Shown: positions 27,501-41,290 of the stretch, piece by piece
How positions within the stretch are numbered: position 1 is the first letter of the stretch
Layout: every line of letters begins with the position of its first letter
Source: Lycorma delicatula
Lineage: Eukaryota > Arthropoda > Insecta > Hemiptera > Fulgoridae
Length of the DNA: 64,000 nt
Reading direction: 5' to 3'
Assembly (NCBI RefSeq): GCF_047948215.1
Contig: NC_134463.1
Coordinates: forward strand, 57,170,201-57,234,200
Position numbers and translations under genes: made by a program
Notes under the pieces: model-generated
Told to the model about the DNA's origin: nothing
The model's input: only the letters and a program-made list of their open reading frames with translations
Databases searched by the model: none

Positions 27501-30500
27501 ACCACAGCAGTAAGCTGGTACACCAGTCAGAGTAATAACTATTCCCATACCAACTTCCAAAGGTGCAACATAAACCGGTAATACTACGAGGAATATACAA
27601 ATTATAACAAATAAAACAGGAATCCATATTGATACCTGAAAAATAAAACAATCGAATGAATTCCTTTGCGAAGGCCCTTATTTTAATAAATAATTATATT
27701 AAAAGAAAAAAGATAACTGATGTAACATTGCTCTTTACAACTGCTTACAACACAGCAGTGAAAGATAATTCATTTAGCTATCTATATATATACAAATTCT
27801 ACTTCAGAGTGTATATTAACTGTATTAGTATCAAAAATTAGATGCTAGATTCAACTGCTTATTTCATTTTAATATTTGTGTTTACCCTCAGAACTTCTTT
27901 CCACACAATACTGCATAATCTAACTTCACGTTTAGAACATTCATATGAACACACATGATAAAATTGCATGCACAGACAACTAGATCAGAAACATTTTTTT
28001 TGTGGAGATGGACGACAAATTTTTCAAACCGAAAAGTTCTTCAAAATGTTTACTGATACAGAACATTATTAAGATTACTGGTAATAATACAAATAAAGAT
28101 AAATGTAGATGATAACAATTTTTTTACATAAAACTGCGTAACTGAATATGTATGTGTAATTGCTATTAAAACAAATATTTGTATGGATAAAAAATTATAA
28201 ATTTACAACATAAGTTCACAAATACATGGTATTTCCTTAAAATAATGACAATATTATTCCTGTACAATCTATTAAGATTAAATACATTTAAAAATGGAAT
28301 AATTAAATCGTATCTACATATCATATCAAAAATTTTGTAGAATTAATTTCGATGAACTGTATTAATAAAAATACCTACTTTGTTTATATTGTTTTTTTTT
28401 TTTTTTAGAATTTCTTCATTTACATTTACTGTCAATCTACATTTACATTTATTGTCAATCTAAAAAATTTTATGGAACAGAAAATTCAAAAAAATGGTAA
28501 TGACAAAAGGACACAAGTAATAATAATACTCGAGATAGTTTATCCCGGTATGATCTTATTTCCAGAACTGTTTCATATTCAGGAGCCTACATATTTATAT
28601 ATGTATATATTAAATCATGATTTTCTTAAAATTTGTGTTAAATTATTTGTTCCTTGGGATCTGTATTTTATTTCATGTTAAAAAAATTATTTACATAAAA
28701 TACTGTTTCACAGTAAATTAAGCTAAGCATACATAAATAAACTATTAAAAAATTTAAGTATTTATAGAGCTTTACATGAACTACGTCATTTGTATCAAAT
28801 TCATTTTTCTCAAAGCACCTTTACATGACATGAATTTAACTATTGATTTCAAGAGCTTTTTGTGGAATGGCTAGTCTTTTTTTTTTTAATTCATCAGTGA
28901 ACTTAAAAAGTGCATTTTAAAATGAAAAACTAAAGAATAACTAAACTATAACTATAGTTATTCTTAGGTTTTCTATAGTTAAAAATAACTATAGAAAAAC
29001 TAAAGAATAATTTTTTATTAATATTTTGATTTCATCACAAAAAAGCTCTTTACAGATAACAGTGGCCAATATCTTCTATAAGATAAAAATCTCTTATCTT
29101 ATAAGCGAGAAAAAATCCAAGCCTAACATTCAAGAAGTAAACAATAATCTGGTAATTATTATATTTCTTATAAGCGAAAAAGTTACGTATTTCTTCCAAA
29201 GATTAAATTAAATTTTTTAAAGTATTAAAGACAAAAAAAAATCGTAAAGTTTCTTGGTATAGTGTTCCTTACACTTTTAGCACAGGTTACATTTGGAACA
29301 CATATAGTCCAATAAGGAGTGGTAAAAGAACAACTTGTTAGCAAATTGTCATAACTAAAATGCAAGACTCACAGACAGTGCCACAACTTAAAAAATTTGT
29401 ACCACTAGAAATTAATTTATAGTACTTCCAACATGATTCAACAGAAGTGATATAAAAAAAATTCATTTATGTTTATATCATCATCAATGTACACACTTTA
29501 CTTTTTATGCACTTTATTTTTCTAGTCCTAATGTTTTTTTAAAGTATTTTGTTTTGATAATCTTTGGCAATATTATTATCTCTGTATGTAATTTAATTCA
29601 TAATTATTTAATGGTTCTTAAGTTATTTTCCATTTTTTACAAGAATAAGAAAGGTCATATAGGGGTTGTTCTGGCAGCATAGATCTTCGTCATCTTTGAA
29701 ATGGGGATTTTTCTTAGAGATTATTAAAAATTAAACTTCACTACAACAGTTATCATTGTACCAAATAACATACTGGTATTAATCTTGTATTTTTAACATT
29801 TTCAGCAAAAGCAATCAAGAATAATAGAAAGTGGATTACATAATAAACATATAGATTTATCATTTTAATCATTACTTGAATAGTTTTTCTTTCTAAGTTC
29901 TCATGCAATATATTATTTAAAATTTTTAATACAAAACAGTATACACAGAAATTGATGCATAGTTTAATTTTTATATTTGTTCATTACTTGTTACTGTTAT
30001 AATAAAATTTAAATTAATTCAAGCAATAATTTTCACTAAATTTAAAGAAAAAGTACATCATTAAAAAAAATAAATTGCAAACTAATAATATAACAAAAGA
30101 AGTCTTTTGAAAAATAAAAAGATTCAATATATTGTAATACATCATATTTTCCTATATGAAAACTAAAAAAAAAGCAAAATTAATAAAGCAGTAAGAAACA
30201 AAGTATGAATTTAATTCACTTTAAAGCACTGAAGCCACTAGCAACAGCGCAATAGGATCTCAGTGTGATTTTCTAAAATCATTAATAAACCATATAAGAA
30301 GCTTGAAGCTTATATGTGAAGGTATGGAATGGAAAGAAAACTACCAAATCTGAAAAACCCAAAGCCCCTTCGAAATACAATCTATTCCAAGGAAGTCAGC
30401 ATTTTACATCAATATTTTCAATAAATCATAATTAAAATTTAAAACCGCTTAAAAGAGTAAAGCGTTATAAAATATCTCTCACAGTAAGTTGTATTTGAGA

Positions 30501-33500
30501 AGTAAGAGACCATAATATATAAAAATCTCCAAGAATTAAATAAATTATCAATTAATTTTTATGGAAAAAGCCATTTGGTACACACAGATAAAAAAAAGGT
30601 AATTTATATTTAAAAAATGCAAATCAAATGAACACTTGCCTTACTGCTAAATAAAAGTAAATCAACATAACTGCAATATTTAAAATTGTATACAAATACC
30701 TTATACTGTATACAAATTTTTTAACACAATTTCTAATATTATGTTCATAAATAATTTTTTTTAAACATACATCAATAGTAATAATAATAATAATAATAAT
30801 CTAAGTTTTAATTTTAAAAACCTTTTTACTTACTTTAATAGGCCGGTGCATATCAGGTTTTTTATATCGAAGCCATAGCAATCCACTTACAGAGAGCATT
30901 ATAAAAAATGATTCAACAAAACTGGAGTATGTTATTAATAAATATATATCACTCGTACATAACATTATCAATGATAGAATATTCTAAAAGAAAAGGAAAA
31001 ACAAATAATTAAATATCACAATATAATGAATAGTAATTCAGAAGACAAAACAAATTTTGTACATATAAATAAATAGTAATAAAAGTCTCTAGGTTAACAG
31101 GCAATTAGTAATTAAGTATTCTGAATAACTTACCAAGAAAACAAGAGAAGGTGTTGGTGTAAATCGATTAATATTTATATGAGATAACATTGTTGGAAAA
31201 TGACCATAACGTGCACCAACAAAACACATTCTGAAATATAACAAAAAAGATTTTAACTACATTTATAAGTATTTTAATTACTAAATAATAATGAAAACAC
31301 ACAAATTTATAGTTCTAAAGTCACTTGTTTGTTATATAAGTCTCTACCTTAAATATAATAATGGATGTACAAAAAAGAATATCGGAAGTTTTAATTTGTT
31401 ATATCTCTTGAATGAAGTGTAGTATTGATTTAAAGCTAGAATCAAAGAGCAAAAAAGACAGTTTTAGTTGCACCATGATTATATATTAATTGTGATCCTC
31501 TGAATAACAATAACATTTATCAATGGCAGAATCAATTTGAAACAAGCAGATGTCTACGTAAAGGAAAGAGTATGGGATGACTGAAGAAAATGTTGAACGT
31601 GTAAGAGAGTCTTTTCTGCACAGTCTTAAAAAATTTGAAGGCTGTTGATGGACTCACAATGCCAATGATGACTATCAAATGTTTAGAGGAAATACTTATA
31701 TATGCATTCACAACAGCTGTGCATGCTGACTTTGTGGTCAAAATGTTGCAGTGTGAAGATGACAACTTTCTTCATCATATGTGTTTAGTGAAGAATCAGT
31801 TATTATCTTGGTAGAAAAGTTAACACACATAATGTCCACATATGGAAGTCAGAAAATCCCCATGAGGTCTTACAATGCAAAAGCGACTCTCCAAAATTAA
31901 ATGCTTTCTGTGCAATAACCTGACAGCAAATTTACAGGCTGTTCTTTTTCACTGAAGCACAACGAAAGGTGCTCATATTGAAGAGTTGGGAGAGTTGTAG
32001 GGAAAAACTGTAAAAGTTACTCTTTCCATTTTTTTCTTGATTCATTACTGTAAGTCAAAGTTAAGAGATATTAAACAGCTTTAAAACTCCTACATAGTTT
32101 TTCGTACACTTATATAATCTGCTTACCTGAGAAGTAATGTTTACTATCATAAATATGTACAGAATGAAACTGCAATCATGTTAAACTCCACTTAGGTTAC
32201 ATTTCATTATAAATGGGTATTATCACTTTGGTAATATTAATTTAACCGTTATAACTTCTGAATAAATTCTGACTAACATGTGCAACCTCCTTCACCAACA
32301 TGCTAAATTAAGTTTTCATATACTAACAATTAAATTTCTCTTTTGATGTCTTTTTTATCTAGAAATCACTTCAATAATTATTTTCTTATAAAAGACCATT
32401 ACTAATACAGGACATATTTCAAAAGGAATACAACCCAAATTTTGATAACATATTCAAAATATTCTAATTACAAAAATAATCAGATTATACACACCTTTAA
32501 TTTAAAAATACACGTTAAAAGAGATTTTCTTTAACTCAAATGTAGTATCAAGCCCATTTCATAACATTCACAGCCACTTTTTATAATGTTTATTCATTAA
32601 TGTATTAATCTCTCTTACAATAATAGTTTTTTGTTTGTTAAGTGTATGAAGATTGGTCTAAAAAACTACACTTTATTCCCAAAAGAAATGAACCTGATGA
32701 TACAAGATCAAAAGATCTTGATGGCAGTTAAATTCATTTGGGAAGTGATGGCAAAATATTACTTCAACAAGGCTTACCATTTCATTAGTACCCCTGAAAT
32801 CAGTAGCTTTTGACAACTCAAATAGTTAAAGTAACTTCTTAAGAAGATTTTTCTGTGAGCAAGTTAAAAACTTTCATATAATTATGAACTTCTTCAGTTA
32901 ACAGTAATGGTTGGCCTGAGGTCGTTTATTTCAACATACTCCCAGTCTCAAATTTCATAAATTTGAAAGATTTATGCATAAAATAAGTCTCTACAATAAA
33001 TATAACACTTGTTTTTATTCCTTGGAAAAATGTACAGCTGAAAAAAATAAATTTATAATTATGACAGACATAGAACCTTAACCTGTGTTTCTGTCATATA
33101 GTTCCAAAGATGAAATGGTTTTATAAATAATTGAATAACAGCTCATAAATGATTAAAAGCACAGATCTGAGATTTAAGGGATCATAAGTTTATAGAATCA
33201 GCTGCCAGTGTAAAAATGTGACAAGCCATTGATGCAGCCATTTTTTGATGGCACACAATCAAAATCAAACTCACAACAAAGACTCAAAAAATTGTCTTTT
33301 TCCATTCACCCAGCAAAACATACCTTAAAAAATTATTAAATGATAAAAGCTGAACATCACACCAAAGCAGAATAAAATTATGTAAATTTTGAAGTGACTT
33401 GTTTTGAAATCAAGTGAATAGTTTGTTTAATACGAGTCTTTAAGCTCTAGAGCATATAATTTCTGCACTGACAGTAAAAGAAAATGGACTATCAAGACTC

Positions 33501-36500
33501 TTTAGCTGAAAGTAAATGAAAATAGAGACAGACATTGTATAAGGGAATTGCCTCAGAGCAGACAATCATATGTCGATAAGCTGTGTTAGTTTAAATCTGT
33601 TCCAGATAGAAAAGAGGCAATGTAAATGATAAAATAAAATCATTTTAATATAAACAAGAAAAATATAATTTTTTGATAGTTAAATACTACTAATATTAAT
33701 AATTCATTAAAAATCACAACATACCAAATTACTCATAATGTCTGAAAAAAAGGCCCACCTGAGCATTAAAACTGATGAAACGGTAAGGAATTTTTGTAAA
33801 AGAAGAACTTTCTTTCTCTTTCCTGTTCAGCTTCCAGAAATTACTGTTCAGGTATTACTTCAGAGGATGAATGAGGATTATATGTATGAGTGTAAATGAA
33901 GTACAATCTCAATTCGACCATTCTTGAGATGTATGGTTAATTGAAACCCAACCACCAAAGAAAATCGGTATCCACGATCTAGCATTTAAATCCATATAAA
34001 AATAACTGACTTTACTAGGACTTGAACACTGAACTCTCAACTTCCAAATCAGCTGATTTGGGAAGACACGTTACCACTAGACCAACCCGGTGGGTCATGT
34101 AAAAGAAGACCTACTGTAGTTGAAACAATCTACTATAATACATATCTTACAATTGTACATTATAATTTACATAACTTAAATTACTTGATAAATAGAGTAA
34201 TCAGTGTTCTGGGTCAGATACACAAGAATTGGAAGTTATGAAAATTGTGAAATAAGAAAACTTGAATGTCAACATATTTGAAGAGAAAAAATATATTGTT
34301 GCATTTAAAAATTTCAAGGAAATTTATTGATATAAGTATATAAAGAACCTTATGACTTACAAATTTGAGAGAATTTTTGAGTTATATGAGGTGCAGCTCA
34401 AAAGCAAGGGTCAATGAATTATAAACAGCGATTGGCAACACTGATTGGTTTGCGCATGTATACTAGCTTTAAGTGGGCTGTTGAGCATGTAACTGCAACA
34501 CTACCATCAGTTCATTGTTGCTTGCCTTTGCGAGACAGTGTTAAAATGAATATGATAACAAATCCTACCAGATGTAAAGTTCGATCAGAAATTAGATTTC
34601 TAAACACAAGAGAACATAATGCTGATGAAATTCACTGTCAAATGTATGAAATATATGGGCCTACTACAATGAATGAAGGAAAAGTGAGTCAGTGGTGTCA
34701 TGAGTTTAGGGAAGGCCGTAAGACAAAATCTTTTTCCCATATCATCACTGGTCACACAACATGAATTTTGTACGTCAGTACTGAAATGAAACAACAATTC
34801 GTGCAGTGGTGTCATTCCACTTCATATAAACTGAAAAAATTCAAACAAACTCAGTACTGATGTAAAATCATGGCCAATTGTATTTTGTGCTTTTAATTGA
34901 TTTCATGAAATCTGGAACATATGTCACATCACAATTCTATTGTGAAACACTTTCTAAACTGCATTGTGCAAACAAAAAAGGGAATGCTGAGATCAGGAAG
35001 TTCTTCACGATAACGCAGTCCACACACAGCTGCATGCACAAAAGAAATAATTCAAAAATTCGGTAGGAGATTTTTTATCATCCCTTACCGTCCTGATTCT
35101 GCGCTCAGTAGCTCTTACCATCTCAAAAACTGGCTTGTATCTGAATGATTTGAGGAAACTGAAGTTGGAAATCTCAGTGCAAAAGTGGCTACAATCCCAG
35201 GTAGTGGAATTTTACTCAGAGGATTTGAAAAAGCTCACAATATTTTAAGTGTACAGAATGAAATTGTGATTACGTAGAAAAATAAAGTAAATATGTTAAA
35301 TATTTGAAACCATCAATAAATCTTTAATTTTTTCAACTGTTCTCATTTTATTACTGATTGGCTCTTACTTTTGAACTATGCTTCGTATATTCAAAATGTG
35401 TACAATGTTTACAGCTATAACTAACAAAGTTTTAAATGCTTTTATGACCAATGGGTTTCAACATGAAAAGAATTCTGAATATTGAAACTGAAATGAAACA
35501 AAAAATTTCATAGATTTTTTTAACAGATGACATTATTTTCATAATAATACTCTACAGCCTAACAAACATTCTACATGCATTTTTATTTTATTTTACCTTG
35601 AAGAAGTCATAATATGTACACTGAGCCCACCAAGTGCAGACATGGCAACCATCAACGGCATTATCCATGCAAAAATTCCAAGTACTCTATTACCAAAAGT
35701 CTGTTAAACAATGCACAATTCATATATAAAGTATATATAGTACAATAAATAACTGTTAAAACTATTAAGAAAAAATAATAATAAACAATAATTAACGATA
35801 AATAATAATTGATCAATTTCTTATACACGACCTTTAAGGTACTGGCTACTAAATTACAATCACATAATGAAGATTAAATATTTAACCTCTGTGGTGCTAT
35901 GTATATGTATGTGTATGTACACATGATCTCTTGCTGATAAAATTCATTCTTCTGCATTTATATTCGTATTTTAACTTTTCTTTTTTTTTCTGAAAATGTA
36001 TACCTCACACACATATTTTTGCTGCATTCTTTTTCTTCATATCCTTTCACGATGCATGAATACTTCATTAGAATACTTTTGGACGTATGAACAAAGTTAA
36101 GTGCCAAAACTGTTGTAGCAAACAGTAACAATAAAAGTATGGTTAAAACATCTCTGCAGCTCTGAGAGAAATTTTTCGATTCAAAGTTTGGACTCCTGCA
36201 TAAAAGGAAGACCCAACTGAAGAGATCAATAAATAAATAAATTTTAATTTTAGTTTAATTTCTGTAGCTACTTTTAGGTCATTTTTACCTAAAATATATT
36301 GACTAGTATTGTACATGTACCTAACCTATTACATATATTTAAGAAAAATTATTAAATTGGTTTTAATTAAAACAATAATTTTAAAAAAATCAATAAAACA
36401 CAATTTCAGAGTCAAATTTACTTCTTTTATGGTCACAAATTATGAAGACTCTGAAGTGTTGGTAGGAAGAACTACTGATCCAATTTTTTTCAAATCCTTA

Positions 36501-39500
36501 AGAAAGAATGCAAACTATTCTGCCAGTATTTGGAAATGTTTTGGGAGCTTTGAGAGTATGACTTATGGTTCACTGTCAGGGCTGTTTTCATCCCGTTGAA
36601 GACGAGTGCTGTACATATGGAATGATAATAGGATACATTCTACTGACCTTCGCATTAAAAAATCTGAATACTCTTTAACATTAAACAATTGCAGATAGTA
36701 ATGACTCAATGCAAATTAAAATGTAGGTAGAGTTGAGTGAATGGAAAACTAAATGAAGCAAATAAATGCTTCTTAGGATTTAAACTTTCATCATTTTCAG
36801 TCCAATGCAGTAAAAAAATAATAAATTAGCCTAAAAGTGTTAAATACTGAGAATATTTATTTCATATGTTTTCAAATTAATAGACACTCTTATCCAATTT
36901 TTTTATGATAGATCAAGAATAAAAAGAAAAATACTAAGAGAAAAATTAAAATAAATATTTTTTTAGTACCTAACATACATACAATAAATATAGTACATAG
37001 ACCGAAAACAACGTATACATGATTTAATAATAAAAAAATCATACCACAGCAATTGCATTTGAAGCAAACATTTCTGCCGGAGACAAAACAGCAAGATAAG
37101 CAATATTAGCAAGAACATATATGAGTGTAACTAGAGGCAATGAAATATAAATTGCTCTAGGAAGATTTCTGAAACATAAATTTCTCAAAATTAGAAACTT
37201 AATCACAACAGATTTTATAGCAATTCAAACATCCAAATCATTATTATGCTTCATACAGACAGACAATCCTGACAATATAAATCTACTGTGCTATATTTTA
37301 TCTGCAAGGATAATCAACATTCTGAACCTCAAACTGAAATTACTATTATAATCTGGAGATATCAAATGTAATGAACAGCAATGACATCCACACATGACAC
37401 AATCTAAGTTACATATCTTAATCATTTTCTAAGGAAAAAAACATTATCTAGAAAATTTATGATCAATTAAAGTAATACAATTTATTTTGCAAAGCCTCAG
37501 TGACTTATTTATTACAACCTGGAAAATTATTTTATTTTATTAGCTATTCTTAATGTTAAAAAATTTTAAATATTTGGTTTCTATCACAAAATTCTTAAAC
37601 ATAAAGGAACTTCACTGCAAATACTGCTCAAGTAAACCTTGAATCACACAATTTTGTCATCAAAACAGATCTACTCTATCATTAATGGCTACGTTTATTA
37701 ACCACTAACTGTCAACATTCTACATCAGATTTCAGAGGAATTGTGAATCCATCTGTATTTACACATGACAGTGTTAAAGTTAGCAGTTTTTAATACAATA
37801 ATTTTATCTTTTTACCATGCATTATCCATTATATAATTATAGAAAAATAGCAATACTGCAATTTCATTTCAATGAAATAACATTTAACATAAATTATAAA
37901 AATTATGACAAAAATTAATAAATGTACTCAAGAGTATTTAAAATACGTTATAAAATGATAGATGAATAATGCTACTGCTTATAAAGAAAACAGATTTATT
38001 GTTTAACACGACAAGCAAATATTAATATACTGGATGGTACAAGGACCAGCATACATTCAATATAGGCAAACTTGCTACTCTAGCCTTGTCCTAAGGAATG
38101 TATTAAGGCACAGTTAAATGCTATTAAATAAACTGCCACATGTAGTAAAATTTATTTTTTAAATACATGGAAAAATTACTATATTTTTAAAACCAACTGC
38201 TTAATTGGCTCATTCATTATATATTCAGATTTTATCCCTGTTCACAAACAAGGTAGTTTTCGATAAACTACATTTTTATACCTGAAATAAAATTACTGAT
38301 AATTCTACATTTAGTTTACTATTTCTATTAATAATTGTTTTAAAACATATTCAATGAAACAAATCTGGACAAAGCTTTTAATGGAAAAAAAATTATTATC
38401 TTTATGATGGTTAATTAAAATTGTTGATAAGAATTACAAACTACCCCAAATTACATACATAAAAATATTAGACAATATTTATTGTCTACATTATCTATAA
38501 AGAGTCCAAAAAAATTACATCAACAAATAATACATGCTTACTTTTTTTTTTAAATAAATCTTTACTAATCTAAAACTTCAATTTTAATGAAAATTAACTA
38601 AAATAATCAGATACATTTAGAAGGTTATACAGCAAAATCAAATATTTATATTAAAAAAAAAAAATTAGTTCATTTTTCATCTATTATTTTCTATAAAATA
38701 TTTGTCAATTTAAAATTGCCATGCTAAGAAAGATATAGTTTTAAAATTTATGCAGCATTATCAGTTTTCATTAGGTTCACCTCTCCTTTAAGATTTTTAT
38801 ATAATCAGGAAATTTTAGAAGTCATTGGACTGATTATAAAAAAAGAATGGTAAATATTGTAGAAAATGCTTCAGGCAACAAAACTTATTTAGTCAAATTT
38901 ATTTATAAAAGGAATAAATTAAAAGTAGAATACAAGAATGATAGATATTTATTTTATTAAAAATTAATTTATTATAAGAATATTATACTAAGGGTCAATT
39001 AATATATTAGCTGCCAGTTAAATTGCCAACAACTCAAATTTCATTACAATGAAATTTCAACTTAAGATTGCTGAAATACATCAATTAATAACTTACTGTA
39101 ATGCGAGATAACATATCTTTCTTAAATTGTTTGAAATTGAAATATTATTGAGCTATTGAAGATAATAAAAATAATATTCTTCATTAGTCTTTTCCCCATG
39201 ATTAAAACAGATCAATTATAGAGCAATATTCTTGTCCTCCAATCAACCGTCATAGGGAGTTCCAATATAAATTTAATATTTTTCCCAATCATTTTTTGAC
39301 TGAATATTGTAGTATCTTCTATTTATCTTCTATTTGTTACTTTTTTTTTTATTTTAGAATTAAAAAAGTATTTAAATGTATGATAAATGAATGCATTCTG
39401 CACAATTGTTTTAAAAATAGGAATAAGTCTGTTTGAAATAAATCTCATAATAGATAAAACAAATTAATGAAACAAAATGTATTTTCCATATAGTAAATAA

Positions 39501-41248
39501 TCACTGTATGCTCTTGTTCACATAAGTAAATGATTAATTAAACAATATTATTCAGAATGAAAAACTAAATTTGGTTTCATTTTACCTAGAAATTTTATAC
39601 TTCATAAGTCATTAACTTCTGTAACAAAAGGTACCATACTTTTTTAAATTTCTGAAAATTAATCTACTCACATTATCATTTCACAGATTAATTCTTTTAT
39701 TACGATTAAATTATTATTATTATTTATTTTATAACAATTACTTATTTTATATTATTTTTTAAACCCAAGATTTAAAGCATTCAACTGAATAACATCTATG
39801 ACAGAACATTTTATACAAGTATAAGTATTATCAATAATATGGTAACCAATAACTTTTATGATTCTCTGAGCAAACAGAAATCCTTTGAAAAAATTAGGGC
39901 TCACTATAATTCAATTTTGATGAACTGAACTACCAATAATCCAAATACAACTAAAATTCAAAATAATGCTAAGTCAAAGTCAAAATAAATGTGAATAATA
40001 ATTATTCACACACTTTTGACTATCATGGTTAAGTGATAAAATTACTTAAGAAATTTTTTATTGCGTCTGTTCAAACAGAACCAATTGTGATAAAATGTTT
40101 TTAAAAAATTTAATTCAAAATGTTTTACAGTTGTCTTTGCAACCATCCCAGTGAATGACAAATACCAACCATCCCAAACACTGTGCAAATAACACATAAT
40201 GATATAATGAATGAATATATATAATTCAAATCACACACTTTTTGACCATATTCTTACTCTTAATAACTATCTTGCAAATTTGAAAAAAAAAACCACTAAT
40301 TAGGTTAGGATAGCCACAAAACTGACTGAAATAATTTTTTTAAAATGTTTTATCATAAAATTTTTTGCAGTTTGTCAATAAAATAAAATTATAGTTTAAA
40401 TTTTAGACTAATTATATTTGTGTATAATATATTAAATCTTTGTGTAGACATAACTTTTTTTTTTAGTATCTGCGTGTTTTTCTGTACCATTTGTATGTTC
40501 AAATGTCAGTCACTGAAGATGATTGCAAAGACAACTAAAAAAAAATTTGAATAAGATTTTTAAAAACTTTTATTTAACATATTATACAAAAAAAAAAAAA
40601 AAAAACATAATATTTATTGTAAAACCAGTAAGAGTGTTAATTATATTTAAGTATGAATTACTAATTAGTATATTAGTTTTGACCAATGAGAATCCCTTCT
40701 ACCGTAAACTTAACCATATTCTTTTCTTAGTGAATTTTCACTAACCAGTAGATGTGTAGTAATTTTCTTTCTTTTATTTTACAAAAATTTATAAACATCT
40801 ATTCCAAAAAATGTATAAACACATACAGTTTTTTTTTTTACTAGAAATGAATTTCTACCATTTTAAATCCAGTATTATATCACACTTGCAAAGTAATTTT
40901 GCATGCACTACAATTAAACTTAAGTTTTTACTGTGTTAATTTATTATCTAATTTCATTGGAAGGAATTTTTTTAATTGTAGTCTTTAATTTATAAAAATA
41001 CCTATCTTTAAATCTGATTTTCACCAGCATAAGCTTGCTGACTAACACTATGAATTGTAAAAAACACACAGTAATCAGTAGCTGTAAATTACACTAACAC
41101 AGTTGAAACTTGCAAATAGTAGGTTACAATCTGACATTAAGTACAGTTACTGTGGCTGACTGGAAATGCAATATTGCAAGAATCTAGTCTCAGAAAACAT
41201 TTTCCATACAATTTAGTTTCCTAATAATATGAATATTTTAACAAAAAC

Positions 41249-41290
<42 letters not shown>

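Larger units (their letters stand above)
27636..30833 (-). other. Intron i-j, 3.2 kb
   Basis: AT-rich, with no coding similarity recognised. It holds a 23-bp tandem pair at 28417-28462, a hairpin and 17-bp direct repeat at 28924-29010, and a (TAA)n run at 30778-30800 just before exon i. Confidence 0.6.
31231..35596 (-). other. Intron g-h, 4.4 kb
   Basis: Contains an IS630-like element (31365), a SINE with TSD (33807) and a mariner (34387), listed separately. The stretch 32110-33794 is slightly less AT-rich than elsewhere, but I recognise no coding motif in it; a 60-residue open frame at 32631-32813 has no known domain. Confidence 0.6.

Noticed and set aside
27312..27560. An 82-residue minus-strand open frame as a separate small gene or as the natural end of the transporter
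   Set aside because: Its first half is exon j; the second half is unconserved and is bypassed by the phase-matched junction to exon k.
36309..36599. 96-residue plus-strand open frame in intron f-g
   Set aside because: Low-complexity start, no motif, inside an intron on the opposite strand; no support as a gene.
40290..40310. Insect telomere-type TTAGG repeat
   Set aside because: Only two units (TTAGGTTAGG) are present; too few to mean anything.
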